NCBI GenBank assembly: GCA_044221315.1
Contig: JBGAPK010000001.1
Span: 1-64,000, forward strand
Source of the DNA: JAFEBO01 sp044221315
GTDB lineage: Bacteria > Planctomycetota > Phycisphaerae > Phycisphaerales > UBA1924
Reading direction: 5' to 3'
Length of the DNA stretch: 64,000 bases
A program made the translations under genes and the position numbers. This document shows, piece by piece, positions 53,557 to 62,194 of this stretch (its first letter is position 1; each line of letters begins with the position of its first letter). A model generated the notes under the pieces. That model worked only from the letters and a program-made list of their open reading frames with translations, made no database searches and had not been told where the DNA came from.

Positions 53557-54999
53557 ATGACCTTCGCCGCTCTCACCGTGGCCCTCGGCCTCACCCTCGA
53601 ACTCGCGGTCCTGGTGCGAGTGATGCTCCGCCCCCACCGCGAGCCGGCCTCGCGCATCGCATGGGTCGCCGTCGTGCTCGCCCTGCCGCTCGTCGGAGTC
53701 GTCGCGTACATCTTCTTCGGTGAGGTGAATATCGGCCGCCGGCGCGTGGCGAGGTTGCGCGAGCTCGAGCGCCGGGCGCCAGCCCCGGACCCGAGCGCGC
53801 CCGCCGATCTCGAGAACCTGCGCACGCAGATCCCCGATCGTTGCGCCCACCTCTTCCACGTCGGCCAGTCGATCAGCGGCTTCGAGCCCGTCGCCGGCAA
53901 CTCCGCCCGACTGACCGAAGATTCCAACGCCGCCATCGCCTCGATCATTGCCGATATTGACGCCGCCAAAGACCACGTCCACGTCCTCTTCTACATCTGG
54001 CTCGCCGACGGCAACGGCTGCCGCATGGCCGAAGCCCTGATCAGGGCCGTGAAACGCGGCGTCACCTGCCGCGCCATGATCGACAACCTCGGGTCGCGAG
54101 GCCTGCTCAAGTCACCACAGTGGAAAGCAATGAAAGAAGCGGGCGTCAAACTCGGCGTCGCGCTCGGTATCAAGCACATGATCCTCAAGGCGCCCTTCCG
54201 GCGTTTCGATCTCCGCAACCACCGCAAGATCGTCGTCATCGACAACACCATCACCTACTGCGGCAGCCAGAACTGCGCCGACCCCGAATTCCGCGTCAAG
54301 GCCAAGTTCGCCCCCTGGGTCGATGCCCTCATTCGCTTCGAGGGCCCGATCGCCCAGCAGAATCAGCGTCTGTTCGCGATCGACTGGATGAGCGCCACCG
54401 GCGAAGACATCGATAGCCTGCTCCGTCAGCCGCTGCGAGCGCCGCGGCCCGGATTCGCCGCCCAGGTCATCGGCACCGGTCCGACCGTCCGCTACTCGGC
54501 CATGCCCGAGGTCTTCGAGTCGCTGATCTTCGCGGCCCGCCGCGAATTGACAATCTCCACCCCCTACTACGTCCCCGATGAATCGCTCCAGAGCGCCCTC
54601 TGCTCCACCGCCTACCGGGGCGTCAAGACGACCATCATCTTCCCCGCCCGCAACGACTCCTGGATCGTCGCCGGCGCCAGCCGCAGCTACTACGCCGACC
54701 TGCTCGAAGCAGGCGTGAACATCTACGAGTATTTCGGCGGCCTCCTGCACACGAAGTCGCTCACGCTCGACGGCGAGATCACGCTCATCGGCTCGGCCAA
54801 CATGGACCGGCGCAGCCTCGATCTCAACTATGAGAACAACATCCTCTTCCACGACGCGGAATTGACCGAGGCGATGCAGGAAAGACAACGTCAATACCTC
54901 GCCAGCTCCAGGCCCGTCACCCGCGAAATAGTGCAGAAGTGGTCCCCGGCGCGCCGCCTCTGGAACAACACCCTCGCCACACTGGGGCCGATTCTGTGA
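53557..54999 (+). CDS. cls: Cardiolipin synthase (phospholipase D superfamily)
   Basis: The protein has 480 aa. Two N-terminal membrane helices (about 2-25 and about 35-55: PLVGVVAYIFFGEVNIG) precede two HKD catalytic motifs: H222-x-K224-x4-D229 in NHRKIVVIDN and H398-x-K400-x4-D405 in LHTKSLTLDGE, each followed by the expected GS-x-N region. It forms cardiolipin from two phosphatidylglycerols. Length and topology are those of bacterial ClsA-type enzymes. Confidence 0.93.
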   Translation: MTFAALTVALGLTLELAVLVRVMLRPHREPASRIAWVAVVLALPLVGVVAYIFFGEVNIGRRRVARLRELERRAPAPDPSAPADLENLRTQIPDRCAHLFHVGQSISGFEPVAGNSARLTEDSNAAIASIIADIDAAKDHVHVLFYIWLADGNGCRMAEALIRAVKRGVTCRAMIDNLGSRGLLKSPQWKAMKEAGVKLGVALGIKHMILKAPFRRFDLRNHRKIVVIDNTITYCGSQNCADPEFRVKAKFAPWVDALIRFEGPIAQQNQRLFAIDWMSATGEDIDSLLRQPLRAPRPGFAAQVIGTGPTVRYSAMPEVFESLIFAARRELTISTPYYVPDESLQSALCSTAYRGVKTTIIFPARNDSWIVAGASRSYYADLLEAGVNIYEYFGGLLHTKSLTLDGEITLIGSANMDRRSLDLNYENNILFHDAELTEAMQERQRQYLASSRPVTREIVQKWSPARRLWNNTLATLGPIL

Positions 55000-55081
55000 G
55001 CGGCTTGCCGTAATCGGGGCCGCCTGCCGCTGCGTATTGTCCCCTTGCCCCGAAGCCCTCAACAGAAAAGGTGGTACCGAG

Positions 55082-55828
55082 ATGCTCAACTCAAAACATG
55101 CGAAGGTGCAATCTCCGACCGCCACGTTTCGTCGCTCCCTGGCGACGCGGCTGTCCCTCGCACTGGCCTGCGGCACAATCTTCATCGCCGCCAGCCAGGC
55201 CGGTCTCTTCGGCCTGAACATCATGGGCCCCAGCGGCGACGACAACAGCCAGAAACGGGCCACGATCAACAGCGAGAGCACCGACATGCTCCAGCAGTTG
55301 TACGACGCCAAGCCCGAGATGAAAGCGACGATCGCCAAGGCCGCCGGATACGCCACGTTCAAGAAGACCGACATCAAGCTCTTTCTTGTGGCCTCGGGAA
55401 ACGGCTACGGCGTCCTGACGAACAACAAGACCGGGCAGCAGACGTACATGGACGTCGCCTCGCTCGGCGGCGGCGTCGGAGTCGGCATCAACGACCTCCG
55501 CGTCATCTTCGTCTTCGACGACCCGGCCGTCATGCAGCAGTTCCTCTCAGAGGGCTGGCAGTTCGGCGGCGACGCCGACGCCAATGCGCAGTACAACAAC
55601 ACGGGAGTCGCGGCCAGCCAGTCGGGTCAGGCCAACGTTGATTTCAGCGATGGCGCCGTCTCGGGCACGTCTTCCACCAGCGCCAACGCCGGCTCGGGCA
55701 AGGGAAGCGGTCAGACTGCCGCCGCCGGAAACGGAATGCAGATCTACCAGTTTACCCAGAGCGGCATCGCGCTGCAGGCCACCGTCTCGGGAACCAAGTA
55801 CTGGGTCGACCCCGACCTCAACAACTGA
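55082..55828 (+). CDS. Secreted SYLF (YSC84-like) lipid-binding domain protein
   Basis: The protein has 248 aa. A signal peptide (about 18-40, IFIAASQA) is followed by MKATIAKAAGYATFKKTDIKLFLVASGNGYGVLTN and YMDVASLGGGVGVGINDLRVIFVFDDPAVMQQFL, the SYLF signature. A low-complexity Ser/Gly/Ala stretch (about 190-220) and a C-terminal strand (YQFTQSGIALQATVSGTKYW) complete the protein. Family members bind phosphoinositides or lipids, and the bacterial role is unclear. It is followed at 61 bases by another small exported protein. Confidence 0.8.
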   Translation: MLNSKHAKVQSPTATFRRSLATRLSLALACGTIFIAASQAGLFGLNIMGPSGDDNSQKRATINSESTDMLQQLYDAKPEMKATIAKAAGYATFKKTDIKLFLVASGNGYGVLTNNKTGQQTYMDVASLGGGVGVGINDLRVIFVFDDPAVMQQFLSEGWQFGGDADANAQYNNTGVAASQSGQANVDFSDGAVSGTSSTSANAGSGKGSGQTAAAGNGMQIYQFTQSGIALQATVSGTKYWVDPDLNN

Positions 55829-55889
55829 CGCCGCTCCCGCCTCATCGATCCTCCCGCACTTCCCTCCGCGCACTGAAAAGGACTAACCC

Positions 55890-56450
55890 ATGAAGCTCGG
55901 CACACTCAAGTATTTCGCCATCGCCGCTCTGACCGGCTCGATCGTCGCTTCCGTGGCCGCCTCGCGCGAGCCCGCCCCCACTCCCCCCGCTCCCGCGCCG
56001 TCCTCGACCCAGGGAACGCCCGCGAAGAAGTCCGACAATCTGAGCGAAGTGCTGGAGATGTTCCGCTCCGATCTCAACGCCAACAAAGTGCGCACCCTCA
56101 ACCAGGTCATGAAGATGACGGCCGAAGAGGCCGCGAAATTCTGGCCGATCTACCAGAAGTACGAGAAGGAACTGGCCGCCGTCGGCGACCGGCGCGTCGC
56201 GCTCATCAGGCAGTTTGTCCAACTCTCCAACGAGGGCAAACTGACCGACAGCAGCGCCGCCATGATGTCCGAAGAGTGGCTGCAGGGCGAGCAGGACCGC
56301 CTGAATCTGTGGAAGAAGTACAACAAGGAAATCGGCGCCGCGGTCTCACCGATCCGCGCCGCTCAGTTCCTGCAGGTGGAGCACCAGATCGCCCTCCTTG
56401 TTGATATCAACATCGCGTCGGCGATGCCCGCCGTCGGCCAGCCGAAGTGA
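55890..56450 (+). CDS. Periplasmic helical protein (LTXXQ/Spy-like)
   Basis: The protein has 186 aa. The signal peptide is KYFAIAALTGSIVASVAAS, then a Pro/Ala linker, then a helical domain with MKMTAEEAAKFWPIYQKYEKELAAVGDRRVALIRQFVQLS, which resembles the LTxxQ helices of Spy/CpxP-type chaperones (the ExAxxFWPIY pattern is common in exported bacterial proteins). The function is not known. It may act with the preceding SYLF protein (inference from adjacency). It is followed by a hairpin between convergent genes. Confidence 0.65.
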   Translation: MKLGTLKYFAIAALTGSIVASVAASREPAPTPPAPAPSSTQGTPAKKSDNLSEVLEMFRSDLNANKVRTLNQVMKMTAEEAAKFWPIYQKYEKELAAVGDRRVALIRQFVQLSNEGKLTDSSAAMMSEEWLQGEQDRLNLWKKYNKEIGAAVSPIRAAQFLQVEHQIALLVDINIASAMPAVGQPK

Positions 56451-56465
56451 TTGAGCATGCTCGCT

Positions 56466-56483
56466 GAATCGGCCGCCCGATTC
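56466..56483 (+). terminator. Hairpin between convergent genes
   Basis: GAATCGG (56466-56472) pairs with CCGATTC (56477-56483) around a 4-base loop. A T/C-rich tail (GGCGTTCTCACTCTTCTTC) follows. It lies 16 bases past the stop at 56450 and could end that transcript. Confidence 0.4.
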
Positions 56484-56490
56484 GGCGTTC

Positions 56491-57177
56491 TCACTCTTCT
56501 TCGCTCCCGCCGATCGGCACTTCAACCCCCACGAACGGGAGCTGCGTGCTCTGCCGGCGAGGGTTGTAATTTCGGTAAAGCGTGACGGCCCACGCGGCGA
56601 TCAGCACGAGAAAGATCGCCGCGACGACCGGACGGGACGACGCAATGGCGTCGCGGGCTTCTCCGGGCTTGCGCCCGCTGATCATGGAGAGCGCAATAGC
56701 GTCGCGATGGCGGAGCGTGTGCAGAATGATCCCGAGCACGTGAACCGCGATCAGGGCGAGCATGCCGTAGGCGAGCAGTTCGTGGATCTTCTTCCAGCCT
56801 CGGTCGCCACCTCCCACCATCAGGCCTGTGACGACCTGCGCCGCGGTAAGCGCGAGCATCCCGAAAATGACGTACGCCGAGCCGGGATTGTGACCCGTCC
56901 AGCGTGTCTCTTTCCACGTCAGCGCCCGCTTGAAATAGCCCAGCACGTTCCGCGGCCCGAAGACAAACGAACCAAAGCGGGCGTGCCGCGTCCCGGCAAA
57001 CCCCCACACGATCCGCAGCACCAGCATGAAGGCCAGCACCAGCCCGATCAGGCTGTGATACGGAAAGACCAGGCTCGAACGCGAAGCGAGCAGCGCGATC
57101 GCCAGCGCGCCGATCCACCCGGCCGTGAAGAGCCAGTGGAACACCCGCACCGGAAGATCCCAGATGAGCACGCGCAC
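56491..57177 (-). CDS. Cytochrome b561-type membrane protein
   Basis: The protein has 228 aa with four main hydrophobic helices. IWDLPVRVFHWLFTAGW opens the first helix, then FPYHSLIGLVLAFML, AYVIFGMLALTAAQVVTGL and KKIHELLAYGMLALIAVHVLGIILHTLRH. These carry His residues in positions able to ligate two haem b groups, as in the b561/hydrogenase-b family. It likely moves electrons between a periplasmic donor and quinone. The start is GTG at 57177 with GGAG seven bases upstream. No cytochrome c partner is adjacent. Confidence 0.83.
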   Translation of the reverse strand: MRVLIWDLPVRVFHWLFTAGWIGALAIALLASRSSLVFPYHSLIGLVLAFMLVLRIVWGFAGTRHARFGSFVFGPRNVLGYFKRALTWKETRWTGHNPGSAYVIFGMLALTAAQVVTGLMVGGGDRGWKKIHELLAYGMLALIAVHVLGIILHTLRHRDAIALSMISGRKPGEARDAIASSRPVVAAIFLVLIAAWAVTLYRNYNPRRQSTQLPFVGVEVPIGGSEEE

Positions 57178-57233
57178 CGTTCGTCTCCGCGCACGGCCCA
57201 CTCGGGCCCGCGCTCCGGCAGCGTACGCGTTTC

Positions 57234-58493
57234 CTACTTCTCCCGCACCTCGAGGTCGAACCGCCGGCTCAACGTGGTCGCCACAGGCGGGTACATCATC
57301 TCGAACCGCGAGCCAACGAACTCGTCGATCGGCCTCTGGATTCGACCCGTCACATCCGCCACCAGCGTCGAGTACCAAGGCAGGTACGGACACAGCGTTC
57401 CCGCCACTCCCCCGGGCAGAAGCTGCGCCCGCTCGGCCAGCGGCAGCGACTGGCGCTCGAAGTCGGCCTCGTTATTCACGTGCGGAAAGAGCAGCCGGTC
57501 GAGCAGCTGGGTGTTCGGCGCGGCAGGCACGTTCAGGTCCTTGTGGATGAACAGATCAAACATCACCCGCTCGACCGGAGTGTTCAAGAGCACCATGAAC
57601 CCTGCGGTGTTCGAAGTCTCCGAATACCGGTCGTAGAGCTTCCGGAGCCTCGTGCCAAAGACGCACGTCGTAAGCCCTTCGTTCCCGACCGGCCCCGATG
57701 CCAATTCAAATCTGCGATAGCCGCCCGATTCAACCATCCGAATATCCGGCTCGGAAGGGCTTGAAAACCGCTTGTACACCTGCGAGCGCCCCTCGCCCGG
57801 CCCGCTCGGATCCAGCGGCTCCTTGACGAACTTCACCGCTTCGCCCGTCGCGCTGTGCACTGCTTCATAGCTCAGGGGCACCGCCTGCGTCCGCAGGCGC
57901 CGGAACCCGACAAAGCCGTTCACGTGCCCTGCGTCGAGCATCGACGGATCGTCGGGCGACGGGAAGACAAAGACCGTCACAAACCGGATGCGTGCCTGCA
58001 CGCCCCACACGCCGCAGGCGCCCTCGAAGAGCTTCCGCCGGACCTTCTCCGCCTCGGCCGTGACCTTTACATCCCCGTGATTGGCCATCAGCATCGCCAG
58101 TGTCTTGCGATCGCCCGAGCACGCCGCCAGCGCCGTTTCAAACTCGGTCAGTGCCGCCACCGCCGAGTCGATCGCCTGAGCCGGTGCGCCCTTCCGGCGG
58201 CAGGCGTCGAGAAACTTGGCCATGCTCGCCTGGCCCGGCACATCGCTCACAGCCAGGGTCGGGTTGGACTCCTGCACCATGCGCGTCAAACGCCATGTCA
58301 AACCGCGGTTGATTCCCAGTTCACGCGACGATTCGCGGGTCTTGGTTGGGTCAACGCCAACAAGCGCAAAAAGCCCGGCGACCTCGGCCCGTGCCCTGTG
58401 AAAGGCTGTCAGGACGTTCTCCAACGTCCCGCCACGCCCAGCAATGGCGATCTCGATTGGTTCTCGGACCTTTGTATCGGTAGCGATGGACAT
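57234..58493 (-). CDS. Conserved-looking protein of unknown function
   Basis: The protein has 419 aa and no signal peptide. The first 100 residues are helical, with ESSRELGINRGLTWRLTRMVQES resembling a helix-turn-helix. A Cys-free central region has alternating strands (RIRFVTVFVFPSPDDPSML; GFVGFRRLRTQAVPLSYEAVHSAT), and a C-terminal region has FMVLLNTPVERVMFDLFIHKD. No domain family is recognised. It could be a DNA-binding regulator with a large sensory part, but this is not supported beyond the possible helix-turn-helix. It is divergent from the secreted protein gene at 58692. Confidence 0.6.
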   Translation of the reverse strand: MSIATDTKVREPIEIAIAGRGGTLENVLTAFHRARAEVAGLFALVGVDPTKTRESSRELGINRGLTWRLTRMVQESNPTLAVSDVPGQASMAKFLDACRRKGAPAQAIDSAVAALTEFETALAACSGDRKTLAMLMANHGDVKVTAEAEKVRRKLFEGACGVWGVQARIRFVTVFVFPSPDDPSMLDAGHVNGFVGFRRLRTQAVPLSYEAVHSATGEAVKFVKEPLDPSGPGEGRSQVYKRFSSPSEPDIRMVESGGYRRFELASGPVGNEGLTTCVFGTRLRKLYDRYSETSNTAGFMVLLNTPVERVMFDLFIHKDLNVPAAPNTQLLDRLLFPHVNNEADFERQSLPLAERAQLLPGGVAGTLCPYLPWYSTLVADVTGRIQRPIDEFVGSRFEMMYPPVATTLSRRFDLEVREK

Positions 58494-58579
58494 CGAGTGT
58501 CTCTTCCTATTTCGGGGTCAATCCACCCTGTCAGTATACCAACGCGCAAACGAAACGAAAAAAGAATTGTCACGAACTT

Positions 58580-58593
58580 TGTCAAAATTGACA
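58580..58593. promoter_or_regulatory. Inverted repeat TGTCAA-AA-TTGACA
   Basis: A perfect 6-2-6 palindrome lies in the AT-rich intergenic region between the divergent genes at 58493 and 58692. Further TTGTCA and TTGACG copies lie around it. It ends immediately upstream of a candidate promoter. Confidence 0.5.
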
Positions 58594-58594
58594 C

Positions 58595-58623
58595 TTGACG
58601 TGACGTCCAAAATGGTTTAACCT
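58595..58623 (+). promoter_or_regulatory. Candidate promoter of the secreted-protein gene at 58692
   Basis: TTGACG (58595-58600) and TAACCT (58618-58623) are spaced by 17 bases. The palindrome just upstream could be a regulatory site. The -10 match is weak. Confidence 0.35.
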
Positions 58624-58691
58624 ACCTCCTTTCACCACCCGAGATCGCGTGTTTCTCGGGCCAAACACGTCTGTTTTCGAGGAGAGTTCAA

Positions 58692-59336
58692 ATGCGTCAG
58701 ACTTCAGTCATCGCCGCGGCAGCCCTTGCCGCAGGTGCTCTCGCGAGCGCCGCCAATGCCGGGTTCTCGTACATCCAGTCGACTTCGGCCCAGCCGACGT
58801 ACGGCCACGTCCTGAACTTTGATGCCCCGGGCAGCCCCACCGGCGCCTGTGCGGGAGATGCGTTCGCGAGCTTCGGCGTGTCGTCGCTCGTCACGGGCAC
58901 CGACCCGGGCGCGTACGTCTCCCAGGTCAACGCCACCCCCGGCTACGGCTGGCTCGGCACGGGCAACGTCGCCTCCGGCGCGTACGGCCTGTACATGAAG
59001 TTCAGCGGTCAGGTCTCACAGCTCTCGGTTCAGTACTGGGATGACTCGGGCCCCGGCTCATTCACTGGTGGCGGCGCGGCGCTTGTGCTCTCGAAGGGCG
59101 GCGTGCAGGTGGACTTCTACTACATTCAGAATCCCGCATTCGGACCCGCCGGCAAGTCCTGGTTCAACATCACCACCTCGGGTGGCGACACGTTCGATCA
59201 GATCGACTTTGTCGGGTACGGCTTCCCGGCAAACGCGTTTATCGACAACGTCTCCTGGACCGAGATCCCGACCCCGGCATCGGCAGCGCTCCTCGCCTTC
59301 GGTGGCACGCTCATCGCCCGCCGCCGTCGCTCCTGA
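58692..59336 (+). CDS. Secreted protein with PEP-CTERM-like sorting tail
   Basis: The protein has 214 aa. A signal peptide (about 1-23, ASAANA) leads into a domain with hydrophobic strands (YVSQVNATPGYGWLGTGNVASG and AYGLYMKFSGQVSQLSVQYWDD). The end IPTPASAALLAFGGTLIARRRRS is a sorting tail with a Pro-rich motif, a short helix and a basic end. No function is known. GAGGAGA lies before the ATG. It begins a run of exported proteins through the window end. Confidence 0.8.
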   Translation: MRQTSVIAAAALAAGALASAANAGFSYIQSTSAQPTYGHVLNFDAPGSPTGACAGDAFASFGVSSLVTGTDPGAYVSQVNATPGYGWLGTGNVASGAYGLYMKFSGQVSQLSVQYWDDSGPGSFTGGGAALVLSKGGVQVDFYYIQNPAFGPAGKSWFNITTSGGDTFDQIDFVGYGFPANAFIDNVSWTEIPTPASAALLAFGGTLIARRRRS

Positions 59337-59416
59337 ACACTTTCCCCTACGAGGCGTGTCGCTTTGCGGCGGCCCGCTTCTTTCTTTCGTTTGGCACTCG
59401 CACGTCCTTCGGAAAC

Positions 59417-60727
59417 ATGCACATGAAGCGCTTCCTGTCCCTTGCATCCGCCGCCGTCACACTGACCTCAATTGCCGGGCTCGCGCCGGCGGCGCCCTGG
59501 ATACAGCCGCTCGATCCAGGGTATTACATCACGGACTTGTCTTACGACGGCACCGCCGCGGCGGGCAACGTCGTCGGAGACGGCACGTACGAGACATTCC
59601 GGTGGACAGCCTCGGACGGCTTCATGCGCCTTGGGCAGGCGTCGGTGCCGGCGATCGGTGTTGGTGGGGGTTCGCCGGACATTTCCTACGACGGCAAGCG
59701 GGTTTCCGCGTCCATCTTGAGCAGCGACTACAACCAGACGCTCGGACTGTGGGACATCAACAACGGCTGGTCGGAGGCATTCCCGCCTGTCCCCTCGTTC
59801 GTCACGGCGCAGGATCTGACCTACGGCTCGGCGTGGGGCCTTTCCGGCGATGGCAAGGTGGTCACGGGCTATTACTGCTCGAACATATTGCCGTCCCGCG
59901 TGCAGGGCTGCACTTGGTCGCCGGACGGGGCGCTTACCAACATCTCCGGAGCGCGCGTTCGGGTAAACGCCGCGAGCTACAACGCTTCGGTCGTTGCCGG
60001 CTGGGAAGACTTCGGCCACCAGGGCTCCTGGACTCCGACGGCCTGGCGCAACGGCGTCAAGTACCCGCTCATCGACAATCCGCTCGGCACGACGATGGCG
60101 CAGAGCGTCAACATCGACGGCTCGATCATTGTCGGCTACGGCGTTGACGAGTACGCGTATCAGCAGTCGGCGGTGATCTGGCGGTGGAACGGCAGCAGCT
60201 ACGACACTCAAATCTGCGGATTTCTGCCCGACACAGTCTACGGCTACGGCGTGGCCATGTTCTCCAGCGTCACCGACGACGGCAGCATCGCCGTCGGCTC
60301 GAACCGGCTCGCGTTCAGCCCCAACTCGTGGGTGCCGCTCATCTGGACCGCGGAAACGGGGCTCATCAGCGGCCTCGACTACATCGCCTCGCTCGGGCTG
60401 ACCGTCCCGGCGAGCACCGTCATCAGCGATTTCCAGTGCATCTCACCCGACGGCTCCGTGATTTCTGCGACGGGCTTCGACACCGACGCCGGCATGTATC
60501 ACACGTTTCTCATCCATCTGCATCAGCCGTGCCCCGCCGATCTCACTCATGACTGGATCGTCGAGGACAGCGACTTCGTTGTTTTCGCCAACGCCTACGA
60601 CATTCTCGATTGCGCGGATCCGAGCATGCCGCTCTGGTGCCCTTCCGATATCAACCGCGACGGAATGGTGGACGACGCCGACTTTGTTCTCTTCGCCGGC
60701 GCGTACGACGCGCTGCTCTGTTCCTAG
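59417..60727 (+). CDS. HAF-repeat-like secreted protein with dockerin-like C-terminus
   Basis: The protein has 436 aa. The signal peptide is KRFLSLASAAVTLTSIAGLAPAA. The body holds repeats of a propeller or HAF type (YYITDLSYDGTAAAGNVVGDGTYETFRWTA; DISYDGKRVSASIL; WGLSGDGKVVTGYY; SSVTDDGSIAVGS). The C-terminus is the calcium-binding repeat pair CPADLTHDWIVEDSDFVVFANAYDILDC and CPSDINRDGMVDDADFVLFAGAYDALLC. The start is ATG at 59417, or 59423 just before KRFL. It is a tandem paralogue of the next gene. Confidence 0.82.
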   Translation: MHMKRFLSLASAAVTLTSIAGLAPAAPWIQPLDPGYYITDLSYDGTAAAGNVVGDGTYETFRWTASDGFMRLGQASVPAIGVGGGSPDISYDGKRVSASILSSDYNQTLGLWDINNGWSEAFPPVPSFVTAQDLTYGSAWGLSGDGKVVTGYYCSNILPSRVQGCTWSPDGALTNISGARVRVNAASYNASVVAGWEDFGHQGSWTPTAWRNGVKYPLIDNPLGTTMAQSVNIDGSIIVGYGVDEYAYQQSAVIWRWNGSSYDTQICGFLPDTVYGYGVAMFSSVTDDGSIAVGSNRLAFSPNSWVPLIWTAETGLISGLDYIASLGLTVPASTVISDFQCISPDGSVISATGFDTDAGMYHTFLIHLHQPCPADLTHDWIVEDSDFVVFANAYDILDCADPSMPLWCPSDINRDGMVDDADFVLFAGAYDALLCS

Positions 60728-60756
60728 AACGCCTTCAAAGCTGTCTTCTCTCCCAC

Positions 60757-60791
60757 AGAGACGTGCCGCCTGACCGCGACCCGTCTCTTTT
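60757..60791 (+). terminator. Possible terminator between tandem paralogues
   Basis: AGAGACG (60757-60763) pairs with CGTCTCT (60782-60788) around an 18-base loop, followed by TTT and then CAACC. The long loop makes this a weak call. Confidence 0.35.
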
Positions 60792-60830
60792 CAACCTCTC
60801 TCCCACTCCAACCCTTTTCAGGATCCCGCG

Positions 60831-62117
60831 ATGCTCAAGCAACTCTCTGCCGCCCTTGTCCTGTTCTGCTCCGGCGACGCTCTTGGCGCTGCGGGGTACA
60901 CGTACGTTGAAACCGGAAATCTGATCTCGAGCCTTTCGTACGACGGGACGGCCGGCGCGGGAAATGTCCTTTGGGATTACTCGTACGAGACGTTCCGGTG
61001 GACGAGCGTTGGCGGGGTGGAGCGCCTCGGGCGGGCCTCGGTGCCCGTCATAAACCAGGGCGCGGGGACACCGGACATCTCCTTCAGCGGCCGGCAGGTT
61101 TCGGCTTCGATTCTCAGCACGGACGTGCAGCTCACGCAGGGCCTCTGGGATGCCGGCACCGGCTGGACCGAGACGATGCCGGATTCACCCCCCGGCGGCG
61201 CGCTTGTTGACAGCGGCTACGGCTCGGCGTGGGGCCTTTCCGGCAACGGACAGACTCTGACCGGCTTCTTCTGGACGCCGGCCTATCGGGCCCAGGCCTG
61301 CGCCTGGTCGGCCCAGAACGGATTCCTTGCGCTCGAGCAGGTTCCGGGGCGCAGCGCCCGCGCGAACGGTGTCAGCTATGACGGCTCGGTTGTCGGCGGC
61401 TGGGAAGAGAATGAATGGGGCTCCTGGATGCCGCGCGCGTGGCGGAACGGGGTGAAGTTTGACCTCGACGAGCGCGACGGCGGCGTCAACATGGTCGAGC
61501 ACGTGAACGGGAACGGCTCGATCCTCTGCGGCAGCAGCCGCAACGACGACGTGGCCATCAATGTCGCGACGCTGTGGCGCTGGAACGGCACGTCCTACGA
61601 CATCGAGCAGGTCGGTTCCCTCCCGGACTTCTCGCCCAACCAGAGCACCTGCTCGCTGCTGAGCATCTCCGACGACGGCAGCATCGCGGTGGGTGTGCAT
61701 TCCTATTCGTGGGACTACGGCGTCGGCATCGTGTGGACGCCGGCCGGTGGGCTGGTTCTCGCCACCGATTTCTTTGCGGAGAACGGCGTCTTCCTCCCGG
61801 AGACCCTCGCGGTGCTCGATTGCTCGGCGGTTTCGGGCGACGGCTCGACCATCTCGGCGACGTGCCTCGACACGGAAGTCTTCGAGTACGTTACCGTCCT
61901 CGTCGTGCTGCGTCAGCCGTGCCCGGGCGACCTCAACAACGACCGTCAGGTAGACGATGCCGACTTTGTCCTCTTCGCCTCGCAGTACGACACGCTGGAC
62001 TGCGCCGACCCGGCCATGCCCGGATACTGCCGCGCCGACCTGAGCAACGACGGGATGGTCGAGGACGCGGACTTCGTGCTGTTCGCGCAGGCGTACGACC
62101 AGCTTGTTTGTCCCTGA
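60831..62117 (+). CDS. HAF-repeat-like secreted protein with dockerin-like C-terminus (paralogue)
   Basis: The protein has 428 aa. The signal peptide is about residues 3-20 (ALVLFCSGDALGAA). The body repeats the blocks of the preceding gene: LISSLSYDGTAGAGNVLWDYSYETFRW, DISFSGRQVSASILS, WGLSGNGQTLTGFFW, AWRNGVKFDLDER and LSISDDGSIAVGV. The C-terminus is CPGDLNNDRQVDDADFVLFASQYDTLDC and CRADLSNDGMVEDADFVLFAQAYDQLVC. These paralogues are probably cell-surface proteins bound through the calcium-binding repeats. Confidence 0.82.
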   Translation: MLKQLSAALVLFCSGDALGAAGYTYVETGNLISSLSYDGTAGAGNVLWDYSYETFRWTSVGGVERLGRASVPVINQGAGTPDISFSGRQVSASILSTDVQLTQGLWDAGTGWTETMPDSPPGGALVDSGYGSAWGLSGNGQTLTGFFWTPAYRAQACAWSAQNGFLALEQVPGRSARANGVSYDGSVVGGWEENEWGSWMPRAWRNGVKFDLDERDGGVNMVEHVNGNGSILCGSSRNDDVAINVATLWRWNGTSYDIEQVGSLPDFSPNQSTCSLLSISDDGSIAVGVHSYSWDYGVGIVWTPAGGLVLATDFFAENGVFLPETLAVLDCSAVSGDGSTISATCLDTEVFEYVTVLVVLRQPCPGDLNNDRQVDDADFVLFASQYDTLDCADPAMPGYCRADLSNDGMVEDADFVLFAQAYDQLVCP

Positions 62118-62194
62118 TGGGCCGGAGAACCGGCTTCGGAAACTGTTTGCATCCGGCTTGCCGCTTTCCATTTCCAATTTCTTGAGGAGATTTC

